Shown: positions 29,329 through 39,756 of the stretch, piece after piece | Layout of the letters: each line of letters opens with the position of its first letter | Numbering within the stretch: position 1 is the stretch's first letter | NCBI GenBank assembly: GCA_016490735.1 | Contig: JAEMWC010001135.1 | Span: 110,001-174,000, forward strand | Source of the DNA: Pachyseris speciosa | Taxonomy: Eukaryota > Cnidaria > Anthozoa > Scleractinia > Pachyseridae | DNA length: 64,000 nucleotides | Direction of reading: 5' to 3' | Notes under the pieces: generated by a model | The model's database searches: none | The model's input: only the letters and a program-made list of their open reading frames with translations | Told to the model about the DNA's origin: nothing | Made by a program: the position numbers and the translations under genes

Positions 29329-30351
29329 ATGGGAGTTTTTAATTCTCCACAAAATCAAGACAATAAAGGTGATACTGGTGCTGTTGGTCCCAAAGGTGAT
29401 ACTGGTGCAATTGGTCCTAAAGGTGATGGAGGTGACAAAGGAATTGGTTTTACATTAACACAAGATGGTCACTATGATCTTGGAAACAAACATTTGACTA
29501 ATGTAAAAGCAGGCAATGATTCTGATCATGTTGTAATCAAATCACAAGTTTCAGATATTGTCAGAGATAGTTTTTTGGATTTATGGGTTTCTGAATTCAT
29601 TAGATTGTACTCAAAATGTGTTTATCAAATCGACAGAGCGAATAATAATTTTGTAAACATGAATGCAAACAGAAAAGTTGAAACATTATACGATCTATCA
29701 AATGAAGAAAATGATGCAACTCAATCAACTTTAAACATAAGACCCACTGTTTGTACCAAAGCTGAGAAACATAATGGACGTTATTTTTTGAAGTTTGATG
29801 GATCACAGAGAATGATAAGTCAAATCAATTTAAATAATAATGCTGTCAATATCTTCATTGTTTATAAATTAAATTCAAATACAGGTGGAAATCCATGGAA
29901 AAATTGACTTTTTGGTCATGATGATGGGGGTTATGATAAGTTTGTCAGCTATTACAATGGTTCAAATTTAGCAATAAGTGGTGTTGATGAAAAGAATTGT
30001 GTGTATTTCGGTCCTGATGCTTCCATACAGAACTTCAGAAAGATATCAGATTATTCCTCAAATGACTTGGGGCAGATTAATGTTTGGCACTGCTTGTCCG
30101 TTCATTGGGATAATTTATCTTCTCCAAATACCAATACCAGCAAGATCTATTGGAATGGAAAACATATGGCAGATTTTACAGCGGCTAACAGAACTGGTAG
30201 CACACAAATGACTTTCGGTGATTTGAATCCAAGCTCCATAGCACCATTGGATGGCTCCATTGCTTTCTTCTGTGTCTATTTGGATATTATATTGGATGAT
30301 AAAACAATTTTGGATCATCATAGCGTTTTAATGCAACGATATAATATATGA
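29329..30351 (+). pseudogene. Collagen-like fibre protein 2 with lectin-like head, one in-frame TGA
   Basis: A paralogue of fibre 1 with the same start (MGVFNSPQN) and six or so Gly-X-Y triplets (GDTGAVGPKGDTG...). One tail-fibre motif (KHLTNV) follows, and then a domain resembling laminin-G/concanavalin-type lectins (RYFLKFDGSQRMIS, VNIFIVYKL, FGHDDGGYDKFVSYYNG, DGSIAFFCVYLD). A TGA at 29905-29907 interrupts the frame, which continues in the same phase to 30351 (340 residues in all). Context is AAT TGA CTT. Readthrough, decay or sequence error are all possible. The stop at 30349-30351 overlaps the next gene's ATG. Confidence 0.75.
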
Positions 30352-30770
30352 TAGAAGACATAATAAAATATGTTGAACATTCATTCGAAGAAACCAAAAA
30401 ACAGTATCCTTATGTTGATGACTCGATACTTAAATCATCTCTTGTATACCAGTTTCTGTATCATAAGCATTTCAATAAATTGCATACAGTTGAAAACATA
30501 TTACATGTTCACAAGGATATTGGACTTATTGGCCCCGGGAGTGGTTGTATTACACGATTTCTTGAAAGAACACTTGGTTGGATTGATGTATTGAACTCAC
30601 ATGGTATTCTACATGATGCTTTCGGTAGATTCTATGATTATTATTCACTTGATCGAGGGTACACATATGCTTTGTCAGAGAATGCAACATCAAGATTGAT
30701 GAAAAGATCTCCATTATGTGGTCAGATCTCTGGAATACTTTATTGCATATTCAAGAGAATAGTTATATAA
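30348..30770 (+). CDS. Protein of unknown function with a GPGSG...HDxFG motif
   Basis: 140 residues, overlapping the fibre 2 stop by four bases (ATGA). A glycine loop (LIGPGSGC, about residues 61-68) is followed 26 residues later by NSHGILHDAFGRFYDYY. The order glycine loop, then His-Asp, then Tyr recalls PLA2 active sites, so a second divergent PLA2-like protein is possible but unproven. The ATG has TATATG context without TCTA. Confidence 0.6.
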   Translation: MIEDIIKYVEHSFEETKKQYPYVDDSILKSSLVYQFLYHKHFNKLHTVENILHVHKDIGLIGPGSGCITRFLERTLGWIDVLNSHGILHDAFGRFYDYYSLDRGYTYALSENATSRLMKRSPLCGQISGILYCIFKRIVI

Positions 30771-30779
30771 AATATATGT

Positions 30780-31265
30780 ATGAAAGAGCGTAAAAGCATA
30801 TTCAGCTGGAACCATATTTCAGGTGAATTAACAGAAGATCAGGTAAATGAATTAAAATCCTATTACCGAACATATCACAGAAAGTGTTGGGCTCATAAAC
30901 AGGCTGTTAAACGGTTTAAAAAATGGAAATTACTGGGGAATTCCTTGTCTATCATCTTTGCAACTGGAGGTCTCGCTGCAAGTGTGGCAACAGGTGGTGT
31001 CAGTTTGGTAGCCATCAGTACAGCATCACTTTTTATACAAGGGTGGATGAAGCATAAAAACCTAGATTTGAAAATCCAAAATTGCACATATGCTTATCAA
31101 AGCTATCAACATCTACTCAATTCAATAAAAGACAAGTTGAGAAGTGGTGATTTTGATGCTTCAAGTATACAAATCTCAATGAAGAATATCGATGATTATG
31201 TGACTGATAATAGTCCAATTATTGATAAGTACCTACTGAAATATGATGAAAAATTCACTGCTTGA
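30780..31265 (+). CDS. Two-transmembrane protein
   Basis: 161 residues. A basic N-terminal region (YYRTYHRKCWAHKQAVKRFKKWK) is followed by two hydrophobic stretches (about residues 50-70, LGNSLSIIFATGGLAASVATG, and 72-88, VSLVAISTASLFIQGW) and a helical C-terminus. The layout resembles SLATT-type 2TM proteins, but that assignment is only by eye. It might remodel membranes during entry or exit. TATA, not TCTA, lies at -16. The last 11 bases overlap the convergent gene at 31255. Confidence 0.65.
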   Translation: MKERKSIFSWNHISGELTEDQVNELKSYYRTYHRKCWAHKQAVKRFKKWKLLGNSLSIIFATGGLAASVATGGVSLVAISTASLFIQGWMKHKNLDLKIQNCTYAYQSYQHLLNSIKDKLRSGDFDASSIQISMKNIDDYVTDNSPIIDKYLLKYDEKFTA

Positions 31266-31818
31266 TAATACGAATAATCTTATCAAATCTCAACAATAGA
31301 ATCTCAACCCAATATTGATCATAAAATCCAAGCGTCTTTTTTGATCTAGTAACTATTATTTTATCAAATGGAAGATCAAGCATTAAAAATATTTGCTTAA
31401 GCATAAATTTAGTGTTAATCATTCTTTTTCGATTCTTATTTACCAAAGGGAGGATAGTGTCTATCTCTTCGAATATTTTCAATATTTTTCCCTTATCTTT
31501 TACTGAAATTTGAAATCTATGCTTGCGACATATACCATTTATCACATTTTCAATATGGTACTTCCGGTGATATACTGATTTTCGCCGTATTTTATACATA
31601 TTATCATGAAAGTCAACAAACTCTTTACAATAATCATAACCATGGACGGAACCACAATTCAGACAAATATTTTCACCATCATCGTTAAACATTTTCTGAT
31701 TATCACAGCAAGGTGCTTTCACACTTTTAACAACTTTGACCAATAGCTGATCACAAAAATAACATGACAATTCTCCCATATTTTTCAATTCATTGTGAAT
31801 TACTGAATTACAACTCAT
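31255..31818 (-). CDS. VLTF3/TFIIB-like zinc-ribbon transcription factor
   Basis: 187 residues. The N-terminal zinc ribbon includes CYFCDQ, CCDNQ and CLNCGSVHGYDY. KSVYHRKYHIENVI follows, then a helical region (KFMLKQIFLMLDLPFDKII). This order recalls the late transcription factor VLTF3 of nucleocytoplasmic large DNA viruses, itself related to TFIIB. If so, it may activate the TCTA-type late promoters of the element. It is the only minus-strand gene of the right arm and its own upstream region lacks the TCTA motif. Family assignment is from pattern memory, not a search. Confidence 0.65.
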   Translation of the reverse strand: MSCNSVIHNELKNMGELSCYFCDQLLVKVVKSVKAPCCDNQKMFNDDGENICLNCGSVHGYDYCKEFVDFHDNMYKIRRKSVYHRKYHIENVINGICRKHRFQISVKDKGKILKIFEEIDTILPLVNKNRKRMINTKFMLKQIFLMLDLPFDKIIVTRSKKTLGFYDQYWVEILLLRFDKIIRIIKQ

Positions 31819-31868
31819 TTCTATACTATTATATGATATTTTATTTTTATGTTTCCATCCAATGAGGT

Positions 31869-32073
31869 CACGTGAGAAATAATAGCTATAGGTGATGACT
31901 CATTTCCTGTTTTTCCGAGAATGTCACGCTTGGTGATTCTTCCGAGAATGTCACGCATTTTAATACGAGATCAAAAATAAAATAACTATAGTTTTTCCAA
32001 AATCCGAGATCATTTTGCTAAAACACCCCCCTAAATTAATTTATGTGCTGAAACCCCCAAACACTATACTACT
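31869..32073 (-). repeat. Right terminal inverted repeat of the Polinton (205 bp)
   Basis: Inverted copy of 12656-12860, ending CACTATACTACT-3'. Confidence 0.95.
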
Positions 32074-32079
32074 TCCTTG
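32074..32079. repeat. Right 6-bp target-site duplication of the Polinton
   Basis: TCCTTG, identical to 12650-12655. Confidence 0.95.
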
Positions 32080-32439
32080 CGTATTCTATGTTCTCCAAGA
32101 ACTGTCAAGCGATTACAACAAGTTCAATTGGCTTTTATACGGCTCTGCTGAAAGCCACTAAAGTTTCTCTGCGAGACTGACGAGAAATTGTGGCTTGAAT
32201 TTTACACAGACAAAATGCTCGATAGTCAAACATTTTTGTCTCATTTTAAGTCTCCTATGTAAACCTATATAAAATGTTATCCCGCAGATTAGCCGGTACA
32301 TATTAGGAAGTTTGACAGCCTTTACACTGGCGTTCTCTTTTGGTACGCCCGTCATTGATAGCCTGGCCGACACGTTTGTTACAGTTCAGACAAACTTGAC
32401 TCCCGAGTCAAACCAAAACCTTTATGTGGAGTGTCGAGA

Positions 32440-33310
32440 ATAATGTCAACTTAGTTTCAGGTATCGTTGCTTATCACATTTTCGCTTGTCTTTAAAAATC
32501 TCTATATTTATCAGTCGGTACAGCTACATCCGATTCCACGCCCGTTTCAGTCGATCAGTGTCTAACTGAGTTTACGATTCACAAACGAAAGCTGAAAACA
32601 ATGTACAATTCTTAGCATAACAAAACGAATAAAGGCACATGCCATTCCGCTTACAATATGGATGGACATATAAAGTCATGTTAACTAAATGCTGTCACTT
32701 ACAGTCCTCTTCCTTCGATCCTCATTACCGTCGGCATACTTTTAAAGGTCATCTGAGAGGAAGCTAGGCGTTTTATGTTGCAAATAATTAGCCGGATTCA
32801 ATTTAAAGCACAAAACTTTGCCCACAATCGATCATCCTCCATGGCTTTTAAGGCCCTAACAAACGAGGACACATTGTTGCTATGATGTTTCTTGGGTGCC
32901 CAAACGAGCGGGATACAAAACTAGGAAATATTTCTAGCGGACACAAAATGTTTCTGGAAAAAAACAGAAACATTTTTTGTGTCTCGGACACAAATTTTGT
33001 GCCCGCAACAAATGTTGCACGCGCGGGCAAACAGGGAAACATTTGAGTCCGCAACAATGTGTCCTCGTTTGCCAGGGCCTTACTTTAAAAGAAAACATTT
33101 TTCTTGTCCAGCAACTCTGTTTGGGTATTACATTGTCTCGTTCGTTCTCATTTATCGGCGCGCACGCGTCATCAGTGGGTGTTTGGCAGGTGAGCTAGTC
33201 AGTTTTACATGGAAACTTTAAGAAGAAATTTTAGGGCGGATGTTTAGCTTTTCGTTTGCGTACGGTTAGAATATTTAGTTACAAACTATTTCCGGGTTAG
33301 TGTTTGTGAC
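32440..33310 (+). repeat. Segmental duplication, copy B (decayed exon 1 copy)
   Basis: Related to 11690-12320. The donor-like GTCAACTTAGTTTCAG/GTATCG at about 32443-32465 matches the end of exon 1, but the hydrophobic signal peptide is not preserved before it. A MITE (32851-33080) has inserted in this copy. Confidence 0.65.
32851..33080. mobile_element. TA-flanked MITE, AGGCCCT ends
   Basis: AGGCCCTAACAAACGAGGAC and GTCCTCGTTTGCCAGGGCCT are inverted ends with one mismatch and flanking TA dinucleotides, as in Tc1/mariner-type elements. ACACATTGTTGC extends the repeat. 230 bp, non-coding. Confidence 0.8.
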
Positions 33311-33362
33311 TGCTTGCAGTCTACCACCCTGGCAGATTTCATGTCCAACGACAGGTTAATGA

Positions 33363-33399
<37 letters not shown>
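33363..33399 (+). repeat. AAT microsatellite
   Basis: Uninterrupted AAT/ATA repeat. Confidence 0.95.
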
Positions 33400-33927
33400 G
33401 GACATTTTATGTGGCTGATAGAGACTGAGACTGTGTGCAAACCAGCAGGATTTTCTGGAATGCATTTCTCTGGACAATTTATTCTGTTTTAAGATTAAAG
33501 TCGAGTAAATTTTCTGTGATTTTAATCCGTGATAATCTATGCTTAACAAATTTCACTTAGTGACACGTTCTCCTTGATGACATCAATTAAATGCAGCCTT
33601 AAACACAAAAAGACTTTTCTCAGCAAGTTTTTCCGTTTTGCAATTCTTCGTTCCGTGGTGCTTAAAGACTCTCATCGGCTGACGAACTACTGTTGCAAGT
33701 TATGGGTGATGGCAGTCTTGTGTAAATCGAGTACAATTTGTTCGACACGTTTCCGTTAAATGACAAGTCTCTGTGTTAGTTTTTTAGCGAGGTGACGTTA
33801 TAGGTATGCTATGGAATATCCAACTTGTCACTTGCATTTTCTTTGTTTGTTTGCACACCAACCCTACTGTGTCACGACAGGAGCCGGCTCCTGGTCATCA
33901 GTGCCAAATGTTTTATTCTTTTTATAG

Positions 33928-34240
33928 CATCATGCGAACAGGATGCTGTGGGACTAGCAGATGGATACATCCTTGAAAGCCACTTAACTACTTCTTCCAT
34001 ACTAAATGCCAATACACCAGCCAAGAATGGCCGATTGAACTACACAGCAGGATCATCGTGGTGCGCGTCCACAACCGACAAAAATCCATATCTACAGATT
34101 GATCTACAGACACTTCATATCATCTGTGCTGTATCCACTAGGGGAATTCACATGTAGATAAGTGGGTGAAGACCTACACCCTACAGTCATTCACGAATGG
34201 GAAAAAATGGACAGATTATGAAGAAGGTGGACAAGTTAAG
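33928..34240 (+). CDS. Receptor exon 2: first discoidin domain, N-terminal half, with frameshift
   Basis: TTTATAG acceptor, phase 1 in, AAG/GTAACG donor, phase 0 out. SWCAS..., PYLQIDLQ and ICAVST are typical F5/8C sequence. Reading then breaks: the rest (DKWVKTYTLQSFTNGKKW) lies in another frame after the G-run at 34141-34144. Exon length (313 nt) is one base short of frame. It encodes the ligand-binding half of the beta barrel. Confidence 0.85.
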
Positions 34241-34332
34241 GTAACGAATGTTTTGTATTGCCAATTACTGTGATTTCATCGTGACATATTTATACCCTGA
34301 GTTACTTTTTAATTTGTTTGCGTATATTTTAG

Positions 34333-34480
34333 AGATTCAGTGGAAATTACGACAGGAACTCAGCAGTAAAGCATATTTTGTACAAAGGAATGGTTGCAAG
34401 ATACGTGCGTTTCGTTGTTGGTGTCAGTCACAATGGAGCTTGTTTACGTGTAGAAATATTTGGAGTGCCGAGGAGCAAAG
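34333..34480 (+). CDS. Receptor exon 3: first discoidin domain, C-terminal half
   Basis: TTTTAG acceptor, phase 0 to 1. RFSGNYDRNS, ARYVRF and CLRVEIFG close the F5/8C domain in the usual way. Confidence 0.88.
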
Positions 34481-34510
34481 GTGCATGAAAATTTGATTTG
34501 ATACTGCATA

Positions 34511-34800
34511 CCGTAAAAGCTCTATTATTTCAAATCTTAAAACATCTTTCTCGTCTTAAAATAGTTTTTTTTTTTACAAAACTCAAACAAATGCAGTTGA
34601 ACTTCCGGTGGAACGGATTTTTTAATAAAGAGCAGCCAACCGTTATCGTGCATTTGAGTGTATATTTGTTTAAAAACAAACCACTTGGATTTGTGGCTTG
34701 AATTGGATTTCGTAATATGGAAAAGGAGGGACTAATTACAAAATCTCATGTACCAGTGTGGGGAGGCTGTTAGAGGGCGGCGCTTATAGAGCTTTTACGG
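34511..34800. mobile_element. TA-flanked MITE, CCGTAAAAGCTCTAT ends
   Basis: Inverted ends CCGTAAAAGCTCTAT / ATAGAGCTTTTACGG flanked by TA (34509-34510, 34801-34802). The same family sits inside the LINE at 60962. It begins 30 bp after the exon 3 donor. Confidence 0.85.
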
Positions 34801-34935
34801 TATTGATGTCTTGAGGTGGTTGTAGGGGAGGGGGTTGCTTTTGTTACCTTAGCTTAATGAATGACTTAACCATTACTAGATCTTTGTCTCCTTTACAGCC
34901 TTGTAAGGCGACGATTGGTTATAACGCAGTCACAG

Positions 34936-35275
34936 GAGAGGGGAGCAGGGGATGGTGCAGTGGTGAGAGCACTCGCCTCCGTGCCACCCACCAAAGTGGT
35001 CCAGGTTCCATTCCTAGATAACGTCATAAGTGGGCTAGTTTGTGCTGGTTCTCGGCCCTGCTCCGAGGGTTTTTCTCAAGATATTCCGGTTATCCTCCCT
35101 TAGCAAAACCCGGCATATATACAGCTTATTCGCTGCCTGTAGGCTGTGCTCTAAGGTCAAACAAGGACCGTATAGTAGCTGACAGAGGCACTTTGCATTC
35201 TTTCGGTTCGACCCTGTTGAGCTGCGTCCTTGCTGCATTTTGCGAGGACGATTAGCTGTACAGTTATTATTATTA
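34936..35275 (+). mobile_element. tRNA-derived SINE
   Basis: Head with A box-like GTGCAGTGGTGAGAGCACTC and B box-like GGTTCCATTCC. A body GGTTCTCGGCCCTGCTCCGAGGGTTTTTC and a TTA-rich tail follow. Same family as 59756-60020. Confidence 0.7.
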
Positions 35276-36262
35276 TTACTAGTAGTAATCGTAGATTAGA
35301 AAGTGCGTTCGAGTATTGGTAGGTTTGGTATGTTAACCCTAAAACCACCATATGGAGGGCCATGTGGTCCATGATGATCTTTGAACACTAAAAGCACATT
35401 GACAGCATCTTGGAAAGCCTAAAAAATATCAACTTTGACTAACACAATATTAAAACATAGTTTCTGAAAATAGTTGTAGCAGCAACGAACAAATTATTGT
35501 AGAAATCGGCAATTGTTTGAGCTTTATCCAGACAGTAATCCCCAGAAATTCCTTCAGCTCCTCAGGACTTGTTCCGACCCAACATGGTTTGTTCCTTCGC
35601 ATGGCATATTTGTTTGTTTCAGTGACGAAATCGAAATGACCGATCCGTGGTGTAAAAAGGTGTACAAAATATTTCTCAGACATTTGTTTATCCTGATATA
35701 ACAAATTTCAGTCGAGGTCGTTTCTTGAGAGGTAAGGTGGCAGATCATCCACTTCAATCGCCAATCCTCGCCACAAAGAACCTTCCCTGCTAGCAGAGGT
35801 CTCTGGCAGAATCCCAATTTCTTCGTGTTCAACAACTCGATCAAACAGGTCTTGTTTTCGAAAGATTTTGTCGATTCAATTCCGCTTTTACTCGATGAAT
35901 TGTCCACTCATTATAATTGTATCGCCGCCATTTTTACTTTCGCCATTTCCAGGCTGTAGCAGCTCATTTAAGACATTTAGAAATCACTTTCGTCTTCCTC
36001 ACAGACGGCCGCCATTTTGAAAGCTTTTGAGTTGGCTTGGCGATGTTCGCCCCTGCAGATTGCTTGCAGATTGCAGGGGCAGCTCTTGTCAAGACCCACC
36101 CGTTCACCCGTTTTACTTGTTCACCCGTTTTACTTTACTTGTCCACATTTACCTTCTAGGGCCAGAAACAAACCATGGTTCTCAGGCACTAGAGGAGTGT
36201 TTGTCTAATTTACTTGATTGAGAGGACCTTTCTCAGAATGTGTGCTGTTTCCAGAAGTGCTG

Positions 36263-36266
<4 letters not shown>

Positions 36267-36312
<46 letters not shown>
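36267..36312 (+). repeat. TTA microsatellite
   Basis: Uninterrupted TTA repeat. Intron 3 (34481-37796) otherwise holds the MITE and SINE above and no gene I can support. Confidence 0.95.
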
Positions 36313-36314
<2 letters not shown>

Positions 36315-37796
36315 AACCATTTCACCGAAAAAAAATATGGTTAAAGTCAAATCATTCAGCCGAGTGAAAAATGAGATTGTTAAATCAAAACATAAACAGC
36401 AACAACTTCAGCAAAGTAGCTAAAGAAATGAAAGTATAAATAAAATGGGAAAAAATAAGATATGATATCTTTTACCCAGTGGCCTTTTGGTTTGTTCGGA
36501 AAAAAATTCAACCTGTTGAAATTTGGCCATGTTTAGTCGTGGATACGCGAAGCGTAGGAACGAGTATTATTAGGGGCCAGATTATGCAAATTTGTCACTC
36601 ACTCAGATGTAAACAAATCGATATGTCAACGGCATACCAATAGATATCGGATTTCCGAAGTATTGCCGGAACACCTCTATCGGCTTTCCGAAGTAATGTC
36701 TAAGGAGCAATTGTCGAACCGGTGAACGGAATGAAAAAAGTAAAGTAAAGTAACTTTATTTCAGCTCGTATCGAACGAATAAACGGCAAAAGGAACGTCC
36801 GATCAAACAGCCGAACGGCGAAAGATATTATAATCATTATTCCGTCACAAGCGCTGCTTCTCCAACGTTCATCCAATTGACGATCGGTGGAAAAAATATA
36901 TGAGTCGTTCAACCCAAAATATTTTCCAAGTGTGCACAGGAATTGACGACGGAAACTTTTGACACCAATATAGCTGCATTCGCGAAACCACTTTCAGTGT
37001 TGGAAATAATATTCTAACGAAAACAACACAATCTAAAATTAAATTAATGTAAACACAAGATTGCTTTGAGAAATACTCTTCGTTTTAACTAAAAGCGCCA
37101 TTTTTTCAGTAAAAGTTTTGGAGAAAACTTGTTTATTTTTATATCCAAAAGCCTGGCGTCAATGGTTGTTTATGAAAACGACGGCAAATGTTGCATTTCC
37201 GACCGGCAGTAAAAACCATAATTTGCATATGTCAAATTTCGGTTGCGTTCGTTCGACAGCTTTGTGTAACAGTTTTCTCGAAATACTGCAGTGTTTGGCT
37301 AGCTTCGTTTTGGCGAAATCGTCCTTTCGCCTGATATTTATCCGGCCGCGCATTATACGGACAAGACAGAAACTTTTCAAAAGGAGCACATTTTTTTTAA
37401 CTCCCACGATATCTTCCTGCCTCGATAATTCATTCAAACGAGTAAATATGCACCCCGTAAATGTAAATGTAAATATGCACCCCGAGGTTAAATTGTGTTA
37501 AGCTCATGAACAATAAAATTGATTCTCAAAAGAGCTGGACGTTTGAACGCATTAAAAAGTTGCTTAAACACTTTCCAGGAAGAGTTTTCACGCGTTTGAA
37601 CTAGTTAAAACGCCGTTTTCTCGAGTCACCTTGGCTTAATCCCCCTTATCGAAAATAAGGTCACATATCCACGACTTCTTCACAGTTATACTTTGATTTC
37701 TCTTCTTTCCACCTGATTTACGTTTATTTAATTGTTTCTATCACGAGTTAGCTCGTAGGAACTCTTTGACTGTTGCATGGCTTTCTTTTGTGTTAG

Positions 37797-38036
37797 GGAA
37801 TATTGCCCTTTTCAAGCCGACAACTCAATCAAGCACTTATTGGACATGGGTCTCAAGCAATGCGGTTGATGGGGTAAGGAATACTGATGAGCACGGCCGC
37901 TGTACACACACCCTGGAAAGTACTAACCCCTGGTGGAGAGTGGACCTGGGACGAGAAGAACCTGTGGCTGAAGTACGCATACTCAATAGAGGAGACTGCT
38001 GTGCACGTAGACTAGACGGAGCTGAGATTAGAGTGG
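37797..38036 (+). CDS. Receptor exon 4: F-type lectin domain 1, N-terminal part
   Basis: Starts NIALFKPTTQSS and contains AVDG, WWRVDLG and NRGDCCARRLDGAEIRV. The fucose-binding signature H-x26-R-x-D-x4-R of F-type lectins is complete: His in CTHTL, 26 residues, then RGD, four residues and Arg. Phase 1 at both ends. Confidence 0.92.
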
Positions 38037-38646
38037 GTAAGTTGTCGCCTAATTATTCGTCATGGAGACCTTTATCCTGAACAATTAATTGAATCTAAAA
38101 CTAACCGTAGTTTTTCCCTTCCCTTTGGCTTGTATGTCACGTCCTTTTTCCCTTTTTACAATGTTGGTTTAAGGGCTTAGACCTTTGTTCTTCCAATGAA
38201 TTTTTGTTTTAAATTTGTGCCATGCGGGTTGCATCCAGATATGACAGAGTATTTCAAAACTGTCAAGAACAAATTTTTTGCTTTGATTTAAAAAAATGAG
38301 TGGTTCATGTTGCAGAGGCGTTACTAGCCTCAATCACCTGTCAGAACAGATACTTTTTCAAGCAACTGAGGAGAGAGCGAGAAAAAGTGTTCTTCTGGCA
38401 AGATTAAGAAATCCAGTTCTGTCTAGTGATTTATCAGCGATTTTGGGAAAATTTGAATTGAGATTTGTTTGATTATTTCTATCTCATCTCCTGCCCCTTT
38501 AGAACTCCTTCTTGCCGCCTCTCCTTCCCCTTCCCCCCTCCCGTGCCCCTTCTACCCCCTATTATTTCGGGCTCCCGCCCTCTTCTTCCCCCTCCACATG
38601 TTGGATGGAGCTCTTATCTGTTTTTCTTTTTGTTGACTTATCAAAG

Positions 38647-38835
38647 GATATTCAACTGCAGCTGGAGGAGCAGGCAACCATCTTTGTTCTGATAACATAC
38701 AAGTTCCAGGTGGAAAAGAAAAAGTTTTTTTCTGCAAACCAATAGCATATGGCCGATATGTCTCCATCAGAATACCTGGGAACCGGAAAGTTTTGACTCT
38801 TTGTGAGGTTGAAGTTTATACTAAGTATATATCTA
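38647..38835 (+). CDS. Receptor exon 5: F-type lectin domain 1, C-terminal part
   Basis: CAAAG acceptor, phase 1 to 1. CKPIAYGRYVSIRIPG and LTLCEVEVY are the typical end of F-type lectin domains. Confidence 0.88.
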
Positions 38836-38963
38836 GTGAGTGTTATATTAATTTAGTTATTCAGAACCCACTAGTTATTCAGAACCCAACTCAACTCAAC
38901 TCAACTCAACCCACTTAGTCAATCACAGCATTGTATCCTTCCATTGTGTTAAATCCCGGTTAA

Positions 38964-39130
38964 ATGGGAGATGCTTGGTGACCAAACATCATCAAATATT
39001 GTTTGGTGATAAAACATTTTACCGTTTGGCAACATTGTTAGGCCCTGTTTGATTGTGTTCAATCGTGTTTGATAAGTTTGGACACCAAATTTCAATGTTT
39101 GATGATGTTTGGTCACTAAACGGCATTTCC
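38964..39130. repeat. Foldback repeat (MITE-like)
   Basis: GGTGACCAAACATCATCAAA recurs inverted as TTTGATGATGTTTGGTCAC. Similar TTTGATC/TTTAGCC units occur at about 61800-61980. Confidence 0.6.
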
Positions 39131-39602
39131 CGTTTGGCCAGTGCTTTACGGTGAGGTAAACATTTTCCGCCGATCTTTAAGGCGAGTAAAACTTGGGAAA
39201 TTTTTGAAATATCGCGAATGGAACTTATGCTAAACGTCAAGTAAAAATCATGCCATTGTTTTTAAACTACTTACAGAGTAGTAGTTTAAAGAGTAGTAGC
39301 GCCCTCTGTTTATTTCGCCTAGTTGTTTCGCTTCATAAATGAGCAAATTGGTTTCGAAATTCTTGCTTTAGGAATAGCTGGTCCAAACATTTAGCCAAGT
39401 CGATGTACTTCTTTTGTGTTTTGGTTTTCTGTATTTACTTTGAGTTCTTGAATCTCTTGAATTTGAAAATCTGGAAAACTTTCCGCCATTTTTAACTCGT
39501 GTAGAGACGTGATTTCGTGATTTTGGTCAATGTAAAACTTTGTACATTTTCGTTTGAATTTCATCTAGACCCCTTTGATTTGGCCATATAAGAAACTAAT
39601 TT

Positions 39603-39621
39603 ATAGCGGAGCACCATACCT

Positions 39622-39653
<32 letters not shown>

Positions 39654-39691
39654 AAAATGGTGAAAATGGTATTGCTCGCGGGCGCGACCGC

Positions 39692-39722
<31 letters not shown>

Positions 39723-39724
39723 AG

Positions 39725-39756
<32 letters not shown>

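Larger units (their letters stand above)
12656..32073. mobile_element. Maverick/Polinton (adintovirus-like) element, complete, 19,418 bp
   Basis: The element has 205-bp terminal inverted repeats, 5'-AG...CT-3' termini and a perfect 6-bp target duplication. It encodes the full Polinton set: protein-primed polymerase B, retroviral-type integrase with chromodomain, adenain-like protease, packaging ATPase, and major and minor capsid proteins. It also has fibre, PLA2 and transcription-factor-like genes. Left genes run on the minus strand (24743 to 13689) and right genes on the plus strand (24780 to 31265), diverging from a 36-bp gap, with one minus gene at the far right end. Terminal repeats that match at every base compared indicate recent replication or insertion, yet several genes have frame breaks. 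It lies in intron 1 of the receptor gene. Confidence 0.97.

Noticed and set aside
22375..29907. Reassigned TGA codon (alternative genetic code) to explain the in-frame stops
   Set aside because: TGA is a plausible natural stop in the host receptor and in the element's 2TM gene, and the polymerase and other genes show no internal TGA.
36530..37680. Transposon bounded by GTCGTGGATA / TATCCACGAC
   Set aside because: Only about 10 bp of inverted match, no target duplication and no internal evidence.
38465..38745. Plus-strand frames before and over exon 5
   Set aside because: Proline-rich readings of a C-rich intron; the correct exon frame ends in the F-type lectin LTLCEVEVY motif.
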